Assembly (NCBI GenBank): GCA_947631625.1
Contig: CANRMA010000016.1
Coordinates: 1-64,000, forward strand
Length of the DNA stretch: 64,000 nt
Source: an uncultured Lachnospiraceae bacterium
GTDB taxonomy: Bacteria; Bacillota; Clostridia; Lachnospirales; Lachnospiraceae
Direction of reading: 5' to 3'
How positions within the stretch are numbered: position 1 is the first letter of the stretch; every line of letters begins with the position of its first letter. Shown here one piece after another: positions 47,232 to 55,436 of the stretch. The notes beneath the pieces are model-generated. The model did not search any database, was not told where the DNA came from, and worked only from the letters and a program-made list of their open reading frames with translations. The position numbers and the translations under genes are program-made.

Positions 47232-48953
47232 ATGGGTTACAAAGATCAGTATGAATTCTGGCTGAATGATTCTTATTTTGATGCGGACACCAAAAAAGAG
47301 CTTCAGGCGATTGGAAATGATGAAAAGGAGATTGAAGAACGTTTTTACAAGGATCTTGAGTTTGGCACGGGGGGCTTGAGAGGCATTATCGGAGCCGGCA
47401 CTAACCGTATGAACATCTATACCGTGCGTAAGGCGACACAGGGGCTTGCCAACTATATCAGGAAACAGGGCGGAGAGTCCAAGGGAGTTGCCATCGCCTA
47501 TGATTCAAGAAGAAAGTCTCCTGAATTTGCGGACGAAGCGGCGCTTTGCCTGGCGGCAAACGGAATTAAAGCCTATGTTTTTGATTCCTTAAGGCCGACC
47601 CCGGAACTGTCTTTTGCGCTGCGCGCGTTGGGCTGTATATCGGGTATCGTGATCACGGCAAGTCATAATCCGCCGGAATACAACGGATATAAATGCTACT
47701 GGGAAGACGGCGCGCAGGTAGCCGCTCCGAGAGATAAAGAGATAATTACCGAAGTAAACAATGTTACCGATTACCACGATGTTAAGACTATGGACAAGAA
47801 CGAAGCCATAAAGGCCGGACTCTATCAGGTGATCGGCAAAGAGATCGACGATAAATACATGGCTGAGCTGAAAAAACAGATCATCCATCCTGAGATAATT
47901 AATGAAGTCGCAGGAGATATTAAGATAGTATACTCTCCTTTCAACGGCACGGGTAATGTCCCGGTAAGAAGAATACTTGATGAGATCGGCTTTAAGAACG
48001 TCTATGTCGTTCCCGAACAGGAGATGCCCGATCCCGACTTTACCACACTGGCATATCCCAATCCCGAGGATCCTAAAGCATTTACGCTGGCTCTTAAGCT
48101 TGCTAAGGAAAAGAATGCCGATATCGTGCTTGCGACCGACCCCGATGCCGACAGACTCGGTATCTACGCTTTGGATACGGCAAGCGGAGAGTACGTGCCT
48201 TTCACCGGTAATATGTCCGGTATGCTGATAGCCGAATATATCTTAAGAGAGAGGACGGCGACCGGTAAGATGCCCGTGAATCCCGCGCTTGTTACCACGA
48301 TAGTTACAACTAACATGACTAAAGCGATCTGCGATGACTATAACGTAAAATGTATCGAAGTCCTGACCGGTTTTAAATACATAGGCGAGCAGATCAAGCT
48401 TTTTGAACAGTCAGGCTCCAACAACTATGTATTCGGTCTTGAGGAAAGCTACGGCTGTCTTGCGGGAACCCACGCGAGAGATAAAGACGCCATTGTTGCC
48501 GTTATGTGCCTGTGCGAAATGGCTGCGTGGTGTAAGAAACACGGTAAGACCGTATGGGATCAGATGATAGAGCTGTATGAGAAATACGGCTATTTCAAAG
48601 AGACTCAGTATTCCATTACCATGAAAGGCATAGACGGCGCCAAAGAGATCAAAGAGCTTATGGATAAACTTCGCAGTAATCCGCCTAAGAGCTTTGGCGA
48701 ACTTAAGGTTAAGGAATTCAGGGATTATGACACGGGTAAGACGCTGAATCTTGAAACCGGAGCCGAAGGAGTTACCGGGCTTCCGAAGTCCAATGTGCTC
48801 TACTTTGATCTTACCAATGATTCATGGTGCTGCGCGCGTCCGTCAGGAACCGAGCCTAAGATCAAATTTTACATGGGTGTTAAAGGTACGGGCCTTAGTG
48901 ACGCCGAAGAAAAACTTAATACACTCACCGAAGAACTTAAAAAATATCTTTAA
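47232..48953 (+). CDS. phosphohexomutase (phosphoglucomutase/phosphomannomutase)
   Basis: 573 residues from the ATG at 47232 (AAGGAG upstream; the ATG at 47217 is within that site). The phosphoserine loop is GIVITASHNPPEYNGYK, the metal loop is ATDPDADRLGI, the sugar loop is GLEESYGCL and the phosphate loop is CARPSGTEPKIKFY, all complete. It interconverts glucose 6- and 1-phosphate (or mannose phosphates), giving RmlA its substrate. It lies in the middle of the glycosyltransferase genes. Confidence 0.93.
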   Translation: MGYKDQYEFWLNDSYFDADTKKELQAIGNDEKEIEERFYKDLEFGTGGLRGIIGAGTNRMNIYTVRKATQGLANYIRKQGGESKGVAIAYDSRRKSPEFADEAALCLAANGIKAYVFDSLRPTPELSFALRALGCISGIVITASHNPPEYNGYKCYWEDGAQVAAPRDKEIITEVNNVTDYHDVKTMDKNEAIKAGLYQVIGKEIDDKYMAELKKQIIHPEIINEVAGDIKIVYSPFNGTGNVPVRRILDEIGFKNVYVVPEQEMPDPDFTTLAYPNPEDPKAFTLALKLAKEKNADIVLATDPDADRLGIYALDTASGEYVPFTGNMSGMLIAEYILRERTATGKMPVNPALVTTIVTTNMTKAICDDYNVKCIEVLTGFKYIGEQIKLFEQSGSNNYVFGLEESYGCLAGTHARDKDAIVAVMCLCEMAAWCKKHGKTVWDQMIELYEKYGYFKETQYSITMKGIDGAKEIKELMDKLRSNPPKSFGELKVKEFRDYDTGKTLNLETGAEGVTGLPKSNVLYFDLTNDSWCCARPSGTEPKIKFYMGVKGTGLSDAEEKLNTLTEELKKYL

Positions 48954-48978
48954 TAATTGTAATAATCAGGAAAGAATG

Positions 48979-49005
48979 GAATCGCCCCGGAATGTGGGGC
49001 GATTC
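48979..49005 (+). other. 10-bp stem-loop just before a GT2 start codon
   Basis: GAATCGCCCC (48979-48988) and GGGGCGATTC (48996-49005) pair perfectly around a 7-base loop. No T-run follows, so it is not a standard terminator. The ATG at 48992 lies in the hairpin and the ATG at 49007 directly follows it, so it could control translation of the next gene. Confidence 0.55.
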
Positions 49006-49006
49006 T

Positions 49007-50419
49007 ATGATATTCAGGAATATGGGTAAACATATAATAAATAGAGCCAATATCGGCAAAACGATAAATTATTTACGCAAAAACGGCATAAAACATGCAT
49101 ATTACGCCGCCAGGGAAAGATTAGAGGCTGAGACAGGTTACGATTATGTTTATGCCGGGCCGGATGAGAAAAGTCTGGCTTTTCAGAGAGAGGATTGGAA
49201 AGAATTTCCTTACCGTTTCAGTATCGTCGTTCCGGCCTATGAGACCGTGGAAGAACATCTGCGTGAGATGATAGAATCCGTCAGAAATCAGAGTTACCAA
49301 AGATGGGAACTTATAATCGCGGATGCCAGCGAAGGAAACGGCGTTGAGGAATTGGTTTACAAATATCAGGTAGAAGAACACGAGAGAAGGATACGTTTTA
49401 TAAGGCTCGATGAAAACAGAGGTATTTCGGAGAATACCAACAGAGCGATAGAGGCGGCTGAGGGAGATTATATCGCGCTGCTTGACCACGATGACATACT
49501 TGCTTATGACGCCTTGTATGAAATGGCAAAGGCCGTTAAGTTAAATACAGATATAACAGGCAACAAAAGGCCTGCGCTGCTGTATTCGGATGAGGATAAA
49601 TATGACGATAACGGGCGTTATTTTATGGACCCTCATTTAAAATATGATTTTAACTTAGATCTTATAATGTCTAACAATTATGTCTGTCATTTTATGGCTG
49701 TGGACGCGGCGCTTATGAAAACACTTAAACTTCGCAAAAAGTATGACGGAGCACAGGATTATGATCTGGTGCTGCGGGTGGTGGCGAAACTTCTTGGCGA
49801 AGTGTCCGCTGATAAATTAAAAGAGAATATCATACATGTTCCAAAGGTGCTGTATCATTGGCGCAGCCACAGCAGATCCACTGCGCAGAACACCTCAAGC
49901 AAGGCTTATGCGTATGAGGCGGGAAAAGCGGCTTTGGAAGATTTTTGCATAAACAGGGGTATGAACGTAAATGTGAGCCATGCCCTGCATCTTGGATTTT
50001 ACAGGATTGAATATATGCCTGACATTTTTGCCAACCGTCCGGAGGTCGGCATCGCAGGCGGAAGAGTATTGGATCGGAACAATAAAATAATATCCGGTAT
50101 ATATGATGAAAACGGTGAAAGACTGTATGTCGGACTCCATAAAGAATACAGCGGGGGAAGCGCGCACAGGGCGTCGCTCATGCAGGACTGCGCGGCCGTA
50201 GACATAAGGTGTATAAGGCTTTGCAGGGAATTACAACCGTTATTTAAAGAAATAACAGGTGTTATGTATAAGGAGACGGGAACTTGGAAGCTTGCGGATG
50301 TTTCCGCGATATCCTGTGATGAAGAAGGTTATAAGAAGCTCAGTATGGAACTTGGGAGGGCCGCCGCGAAGAAGGGGTATCTTGTAGTATGGTGTCCTGA
50401 ACTTACGGTAAAACTATGA
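49007..50419 (+). CDS. GT2 glycosyltransferase
   Basis: 470 residues if started at 49007; ATGs at 48992 and 49022 are alternatives and none has a clear Shine-Dalgarno site. The GT2 domain begins near FSIVVPAYETVEEHLREMIE (about 68), with IADASEGNG, DEN-RGISENTNRAI and LLDHDDIL. WRSHSRSTAQNTSSKAYAYE is shared in style with the GT2 at 45139. A second C-terminal domain begins near RPEVGIAGGRVL and appears truncated relative to two-domain homologues. Probably acts on the same wall polymer. Confidence 0.88.
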   Translation: MIFRNMGKHIINRANIGKTINYLRKNGIKHAYYAARERLEAETGYDYVYAGPDEKSLAFQREDWKEFPYRFSIVVPAYETVEEHLREMIESVRNQSYQRWELIIADASEGNGVEELVYKYQVEEHERRIRFIRLDENRGISENTNRAIEAAEGDYIALLDHDDILAYDALYEMAKAVKLNTDITGNKRPALLYSDEDKYDDNGRYFMDPHLKYDFNLDLIMSNNYVCHFMAVDAALMKTLKLRKKYDGAQDYDLVLRVVAKLLGEVSADKLKENIIHVPKVLYHWRSHSRSTAQNTSSKAYAYEAGKAALEDFCINRGMNVNVSHALHLGFYRIEYMPDIFANRPEVGIAGGRVLDRNNKIISGIYDENGERLYVGLHKEYSGGSAHRASLMQDCAAVDIRCIRLCRELQPLFKEITGVMYKETGTWKLADVSAISCDEEGYKKLSMELGRAAAKKGYLVVWCPELTVKL

Positions 50420-50467
50420 TAAGCATTGCTTAACCGTGCAGATATAAGTTAAATGGAGATTTAATAA

Positions 50468-51424
50468 ATGCGATCTACCATTATAATACCTAATTATAAC
50501 GGAATAAGGTATATAGAGGACTGCCTGAGATCCATTCAGAATGAGCAGGCGCGCATAATTGTGGCGGATAATGCCTCGGACGACGGAAGCTATGAGCTTG
50601 TAAAGGAGAAGTTTCCGCAGGTGGAAACGATCCGTTTTAAAAATAACACCGGTTTTTGTAAAGCTGTAAACGCAGGTATCGCAATGGCCGATACCGAGTA
50701 TGTTATTTTACTTAACAATGATACGCGGGCGGAAAGAGGTTTCGTCAGGGAACTGGAAAAGGTTATGGACAGCGCGCCGGACATTTTTTCGGCTTCCGCG
50801 AAGATGATCTCTATGCATGAAAAGGATAAGATAGACGATGCCGGAGATCTTTACTGCGCCCTCGGTTGGGCTTTTGCGATAGGAAAAGGACGGCCGGAGA
50901 GGGCATATCTTGAAGAATACCCAATCTTTGCCTCCTGCGGCGGAGCCGCGATCTACAGAAAGAGCATACTGGATAAGATAGGGCTTCTGGACGAAAATCA
51001 TTTTGCATATCTCGAGGATATTGACCTGGGATACAGGGCGCAGATATACGGGTATCGTAATATATTTGCTCCTAAAGCGCGGGTTTACCATGCAGGGAGC
51101 GCCGCGTCGGGCTCGCGTTACAATAGCTTCAAGACGGCTCTTACTTCTAAGAACAGTATTTACATTATATATAAGAACATGCCGTTTGCGCAGCTTCTGC
51201 TGAATCTGCCGTTTTTGACTGTCGGTTTTATCATAAAGACCGTCTTTTTTATAAAAAAAGGACTGGGCGCGGTTTATATAAAAGGCCTTATAAAAGGATT
51301 TAAGCTGTCTGCGTCCGCTGAGGGCAGAAAGAACAAGGTCAGGTTTAAAAAAGAAAATCTCGGTTCATATTGCAGGATACAGCTCATGCTGTGGGTAAAT
51401 ATGGTAAGGAGATTAACAGCATAA
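50468..51424 (+). CDS. WbbL-like GT2 (probable rhamnosyltransferase)
   Basis: 318 residues. STIIIPNYNGIRYIEDCLRS opens the GT2 domain, followed by VADNASDDGS, NNTGFCKAVNAG, ILLNNDTRA and YLEDIDLGYRAQIYGYRN with YHAGSAASGS. Two hydrophobic segments near the C-terminus could bind the membrane. Relatives transfer rhamnose to GlcNAc-diphospho-polyprenol, which fits the rml genes. Its gene ends directly at an ATAAC-N4-GTTAT palindrome. Confidence 0.88.
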   Translation: MRSTIIIPNYNGIRYIEDCLRSIQNEQARIIVADNASDDGSYELVKEKFPQVETIRFKNNTGFCKAVNAGIAMADTEYVILLNNDTRAERGFVRELEKVMDSAPDIFSASAKMISMHEKDKIDDAGDLYCALGWAFAIGKGRPERAYLEEYPIFASCGGAAIYRKSILDKIGLLDENHFAYLEDIDLGYRAQIYGYRNIFAPKARVYHAGSAASGSRYNSFKTALTSKNSIYIIYKNMPFAQLLLNLPFLTVGFIIKTVFFIKKGLGAVYIKGLIKGFKLSASAEGRKNKVRFKKENLGSYCRIQLMLWVNMVRRLTA

Positions 51425-51437
51425 TAACACTTGTTAT
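51424..51437. repeat. ATAAC-N4-GTTAT palindrome, intergenic copy
   Basis: One of 14 exact copies of this gapped palindrome in the window. This one overlaps the end of the WbbL-like gene and precedes the sugar transferase gene. Confidence 0.7.
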
Positions 51438-51461
51438 TAATTAGCCGAAAGAGGCATAGCC

Positions 51462-52868
51462 ATGATAAAGGATAATCAAAAGTATTTTAACAGGCTGCAT
51501 CTTCTGGTAGATGCCATAGTTATTGTAATTTCATATATGTTTGCGTGGTATCTGAAATTTGAAAGCCCGTTTTCGGACATGGACCCGACAAGGGGCGCGC
51601 TTACCATGCAGACATATTTTGAGCTGCTGTATTTTATAGTGCCGGGTTATATAGCGCTTTATTATTACTTTAATTTATATACGCCCAAACGCGCAACGGT
51701 TCACAAGTATGAGATACTTAATATCTTTCAGGCCAATACCGTAGGCATAATAATCCTGATGGCAGGTTGGTATGCCATAAGGCAGATCGACTTCTCCCGT
51801 TCCATGATGGGTATGTTTTATATTATAAACATAATCTTTACCACATTATGCAGATCCCTGATAAGGACTATACTGCAATATTTCAGGAAAAAGGGCTATA
51901 ATATCAAGTATATCCTTCTGGTAGGTTATTCAAGGGCGGCGGAGGAGTATATAAACAGGATAAATGACAATCCCCAGTGGGGTTATGTGGTAAGGGGGAT
52001 TTTGGATGATTCGGTTCCCGGCGGGACCATGTACAAAGGCGTGAAAGTCGTAGGATCCATAGGCAATCTTTTATATATACTGCCGGAAAATAAACTTGAC
52101 GAAATAGCGATAACTCTTTCACTGAAAGACTATGACCGCCTGGAGTACATTGTGGATTTGTGTGAGAAGTCCGGCGTCCATACGAAATTCATTCCCGATT
52201 ACAACAGCCTTTTCCCGAGCAGGCCGTATACGGAGGACTTAATGGGACTTGCAGTTGTAAATATCCGCTACGTGCCGCTTACCAATACTTTAAACTGGAT
52301 ATTGAAAAGGGCGATGGATATAGTGGTCTCATTGGCGGGAGCCGTGATCGCTTCACCGGTAATGCTTATCGCCGCTATAGCCGTTAAATGCAGCGACGGT
52401 GGACCGGTCATATTTAAACAGGAGAGGATAGGCCTGCATAACAAGCCTTTTATGATATACAAGTTCAGGACAATGGCAGTGCAGATGCCGGACGACGAGA
52501 AAAAAGGCTGGAGCATGAAGAACGATCCCCGTGTCACCAGGGTCGGGAAAATTTTAAGAAAGACAAGCATAGACGAGCTTCCGCAACTGTTCAACATATT
52601 AAAGGGCGATATGAGCGTGGTCGGGCCAAGACCCGAAAGACCACAATTTGTGGAGCAGTTTAAGGAAGAGATCCCAAGATATATGGTCAAGCATCAGGTA
52701 AGGCCGGGACTCACCGGTTGGGCTCAGATCAACGGATACCGTGGGGATACATCCATTAAACGCAGGATAGAATACGATATCTTCTATATAGAGAACTGGA
52801 CTTTGTCTTTTGATATTAAAATAATGTTTTTGACCATCTTTAAAGGTTTTATAAATAAAAGTGAATAA
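51462..52868 (+). CDS. polyprenyl-phosphate sugar-1-phosphate transferase (WbaP-type)
   Basis: 468 residues. Four membrane helices, a nucleotide-binding-like CoA-binding domain (YILLVGYSRAAEEYINRI), a fifth helix (near 290) and the catalytic bacterial sugar transferase domain (KRAMDIVVSLAGAVIASPVM, FKQERIGLHNKPFMIYKFRT, DELPQLFNILKGDMSVVGPR, RPGLTGWAQINGYRG). It starts glycan assembly by moving a sugar phosphate from a UDP-sugar to undecaprenyl phosphate. It is the only initiating enzyme in the window. Confidence 0.94.
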   Translation: MIKDNQKYFNRLHLLVDAIVIVISYMFAWYLKFESPFSDMDPTRGALTMQTYFELLYFIVPGYIALYYYFNLYTPKRATVHKYEILNIFQANTVGIIILMAGWYAIRQIDFSRSMMGMFYIINIIFTTLCRSLIRTILQYFRKKGYNIKYILLVGYSRAAEEYINRINDNPQWGYVVRGILDDSVPGGTMYKGVKVVGSIGNLLYILPENKLDEIAITLSLKDYDRLEYIVDLCEKSGVHTKFIPDYNSLFPSRPYTEDLMGLAVVNIRYVPLTNTLNWILKRAMDIVVSLAGAVIASPVMLIAAIAVKCSDGGPVIFKQERIGLHNKPFMIYKFRTMAVQMPDDEKKGWSMKNDPRVTRVGKILRKTSIDELPQLFNILKGDMSVVGPRPERPQFVEQFKEEIPRYMVKHQVRPGLTGWAQINGYRGDTSIKRRIEYDIFYIENWTLSFDIKIMFLTIFKGFINKSE

Positions 52869-52929
52869 AAATATATGTTAAAACAATAATAGAATAAATA
52901 ACGGATAGCATTCATAATGGATACAATTC

Positions 52930-52943
52930 ATAACAGATGTTAT
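52930..52943. repeat. ATAAC-N4-GTTAT palindrome, intergenic copy
   Basis: Exact copy in the 250-bp AT-rich gap between the sugar transferase and LCP genes, amid several ATAACGGAT-like words. No gene was seen in this gap. Confidence 0.65.
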
Positions 52944-53068
52944 TTATAACGGATATTATTATACTTTGCATTTATATATGCCAAATGGTCATATAACGTA
53001 TTTTCGCATGTTAAAACAGTCAAAATTATTAAGAAATTATAAATACTTAAAGAATATCGCATAAATTC

Positions 53069-53096
53069 TTGCAATTATTACAAGATGTAGTATAAT
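53069..53096 (+). promoter_or_regulatory. sigma-A type promoter for the LCP gene
   Basis: TTGCAA (53069-53074), 16-bp spacer, TATAAT (53091-53096), about 70 bases before the ATG at 53166. The LCP gene therefore probably starts a new transcript. Confidence 0.7.
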
Positions 53097-53165
53097 TCTA
53101 AGTGGCGCTGACTTTATTTTGTTATGGCGGCGCGTACAGAAACAGAAATTGAGGGAGTACGGGAT

Positions 53166-54326
53166 ATGACAAAGAATAATAGAGATGCATATGAAGAAAA
53201 AGAGCCTGTAAAGAAATCATCAGGCAAAAAAGCCGGCGGGGGCGGCAAGGCCTCGTCAGGCGGCAGGAAACTGAGTAAGAAGGAACAGGCCAAACGAAAG
53301 AGGAGAAGGATAATCCTGTTTATAGTGGAAATATTTATCCTGCTTATATTGGTCATGGTGCTTTATCTTACTCTGTCAGGTTCCAAGACCGAGAAAGTTG
53401 AGTTGGATTACGAAGACATAATAATCAATAATACCGTTAAGGAAGCAGAGAAAACGACGATGAAAGGGTATAGGAATATCGCGCTTTTCGGCGTTGACTC
53501 TACTACCGGCGCGCTTACCAAGGGCACGAGAAGCGATGCGATACTTATAGCTTCGATCAATCAGGATACCGGAGACTGTAAACTTGTATCCGTTTACCGT
53601 GATACCTATCTTAACTTAAGCAACGACACTTATAATAAATGTAATTCCGCATATGCCAAAGGCGGCGCCGAGATGGCGATAAATATGCTCAATATGAATC
53701 TGGATATGAATATAACGGATTTTGTTACGGTCGGTTTTGCGGGCTTAAGCGATACGATAGATGCTCTTGGCGGAGTATATCTTAATGTTGACGAAAACGA
53801 AAGGTATAATCTTAACAATTACCAGTTATGTATGGCTGAAAATCTGAACAGAGACTACAAGCCGTTGGAAGAGACGGGCTATATCCTGTTGGACGGTTTA
53901 CAGGCGACCGGTTTCTGCCGTGTGCGTTACGGCGGCGGCGATGATTTCAGACGCGCCGAACGTCAGCGTGAGGTTATAAGCGCGGTTATGGATCAGGCTA
54001 AAAAGGCTTCGCCGGCAGCGCTTACAAAGATAGCCAACAGCGTTTTTGAAGAAACCTATACGTCTCTTGATCTGAAAGAGATAGTTGAAGTCCTGGCGGA
54101 TGTAGGCAATTATCAGATAACCGAGACGGCAGGTTTCCCCGTGGAGGAACACAGAGCTACCGGAACCGTGGGCGCCAAGGGCTCATGCGTTATCCCTGTG
54201 GATCTGGAAGAGAATGTTAAGTGGCTGCATCAGTTCCTGTTTGATGATTACGAGTATACTCCGTCGTCAACGGTTAAAGAGTGCGGCGAAAAGATTGCCG
54301 CCGATACCGGATACAGCGCTCAGTAG
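53166..54326 (+). CDS. LytR-CpsA-Psr (LCP) family wall-polymer transferase
   Basis: 386 residues from the ATG at 53166 (GGGAG upstream; the ATG at 53124 lacks an RBS). A basic Lys/Gly-rich cytoplasmic head is followed by one membrane helix (about 48-72) and the LCP domain with IALFGVDSTTG, GTRSDAILIASI, SVYRDTYLNL, YAKGGAEMAINMLNMNLDM, GGVYLNVD and FRRAERQREVISA. LCP enzymes transfer polyprenyl-linked glycans to peptidoglycan, so this is the likely final attachment step of the locus. Confidence 0.94.
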   Translation: MTKNNRDAYEEKEPVKKSSGKKAGGGGKASSGGRKLSKKEQAKRKRRRIILFIVEIFILLILVMVLYLTLSGSKTEKVELDYEDIIINNTVKEAEKTTMKGYRNIALFGVDSTTGALTKGTRSDAILIASINQDTGDCKLVSVYRDTYLNLSNDTYNKCNSAYAKGGAEMAINMLNMNLDMNITDFVTVGFAGLSDTIDALGGVYLNVDENERYNLNNYQLCMAENLNRDYKPLEETGYILLDGLQATGFCRVRYGGGDDFRRAERQREVISAVMDQAKKASPAALTKIANSVFEETYTSLDLKEIVEVLADVGNYQITETAGFPVEEHRATGTVGAKGSCVIPVDLEENVKWLHQFLFDDYEYTPSSTVKECGEKIAADTGYSAQ

Positions 54327-54376
54327 CCGATTTTAAGTTTGACCTGATTTTTAATAAATATATGGAAAGAAGAGCA

Positions 54377-54402
54377 AAGGAGCCGAATTTTACAGGCTCC
54401 TT
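54377..54402 (+). terminator. stem-loop after the LCP gene
   Basis: AAGGAGCC (54377-54384) and GGCTCCTT (54395-54402) pair perfectly around a 10-base loop, 50 bp after the LCP stop. The T-tract is weak. Its position also argues that the next gene starts downstream at 54428. Confidence 0.6.
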
Positions 54403-54427
54403 AATGCTGTCTGAGGGAAAGATTATC

Positions 54428-55435
54428 GTGGAAAAAGTGGATGTTATTATCCCGACTTATAAGCCGGACAATAAATTATTGGGATTAATGGATAAGCTTG
54501 AAGGCCAGACGGTTCCCATACAGCGTATCATAATAATGAATACGGAGCAGAAATATTTTGACCGTCTTGTATATGGTTCATCTTTTTCCAAAAAATATAA
54601 GAATGTGACGGTAAAACATATATCCAAGAGAGAATTTGATCATGGAAATACAAGAAATAAGGGCGTACGCTTGTCAGATGCGGAAATCTTTGTTATGATA
54701 ACACAAGACGCCGTATTAGCGGACGAGTTTGTGATAGAGGAACTTTTAAAAGGACTCAGGCAGGAAAAGGCGGCGGTGGCTTATGCAAGACAGCTTGCCT
54801 ATGATACAAGCTCCGAGGTTGAGAAGTTTACCAGAAATTTCAATTATCCGGACAGGAAGTTATTTAAGACCAAGGCGGACATTGAAAGCATGGGGATCAA
54901 GACCTTTTTCTGTTCGAACGTATGCGCGGCATATAACAGGGAGATTTTTGATTCACTTGGAGGCTTCATTAAACATACTATATTTAACGAGGATATGATA
55001 TATGCGGCGGGAGCGGTAGAGGCCGGTTACGGGATCGCCTACTGTCCTGACGCCAAAGTCTATCATTGTCATGACTACGGGAATATGGAGCAGTTTCACA
55101 GAAACTTTGATCTGGGCGTGTCACAGGCGGATCATCCGGAGATCTTTGAGCGTATCTCATCGGAGACGGAAGGAATAAAACTGATAAGATCCACCATATC
55201 GCACCTTTGCGATGTAAAAATGAAGAGGAAGATCCCGGCGTATATCATTAACAGCGGCTTTAAGTTTGCAGGATATAAGTTGGGTAAAAATTATAATAAA
55301 ATGCCCGGAAAATTTGTGGTCAAATGTTCATCAAACAAAGAATACTGGGATATTGACAACATAATCAAAGCCGGCAGCAGGATCGATGCGACTAAGGGGT
55401 ATGGCAAGTCGGACGAAGAAAGAGGAGGAAAATAG
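54428..55435 (+). CDS. GT2 glycosyltransferase (rhamnosyltransferase-like)
   Basis: 335 residues from GTG at 54428, chosen because GAGGG lies upstream and the LCP terminator precedes it; the longer frame to 54281 overlaps the LCP gene. VDVIIPTYKPDNKLLGLMDK, FDHGNTRNKGV, VMITQDAVLADE and FFCSNVCAAYNREIFDSLGG followed by FNEDMIYAAGAVEAGY match the RfbF-like rhamnosyltransferase group. It ends one base before the glmS start codon. Confidence 0.88.
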   Translation: MEKVDVIIPTYKPDNKLLGLMDKLEGQTVPIQRIIIMNTEQKYFDRLVYGSSFSKKYKNVTVKHISKREFDHGNTRNKGVRLSDAEIFVMITQDAVLADEFVIEELLKGLRQEKAAVAYARQLAYDTSSEVEKFTRNFNYPDRKLFKTKADIESMGIKTFFCSNVCAAYNREIFDSLGGFIKHTIFNEDMIYAAGAVEAGYGIAYCPDAKVYHCHDYGNMEQFHRNFDLGVSQADHPEIFERISSETEGIKLIRSTISHLCDVKMKRKIPAYIINSGFKFAGYKLGKNYNKMPGKFVVKCSSNKEYWDIDNIIKAGSRIDATKGYGKSDEERGGK

Positions 55436-55436
55436 A

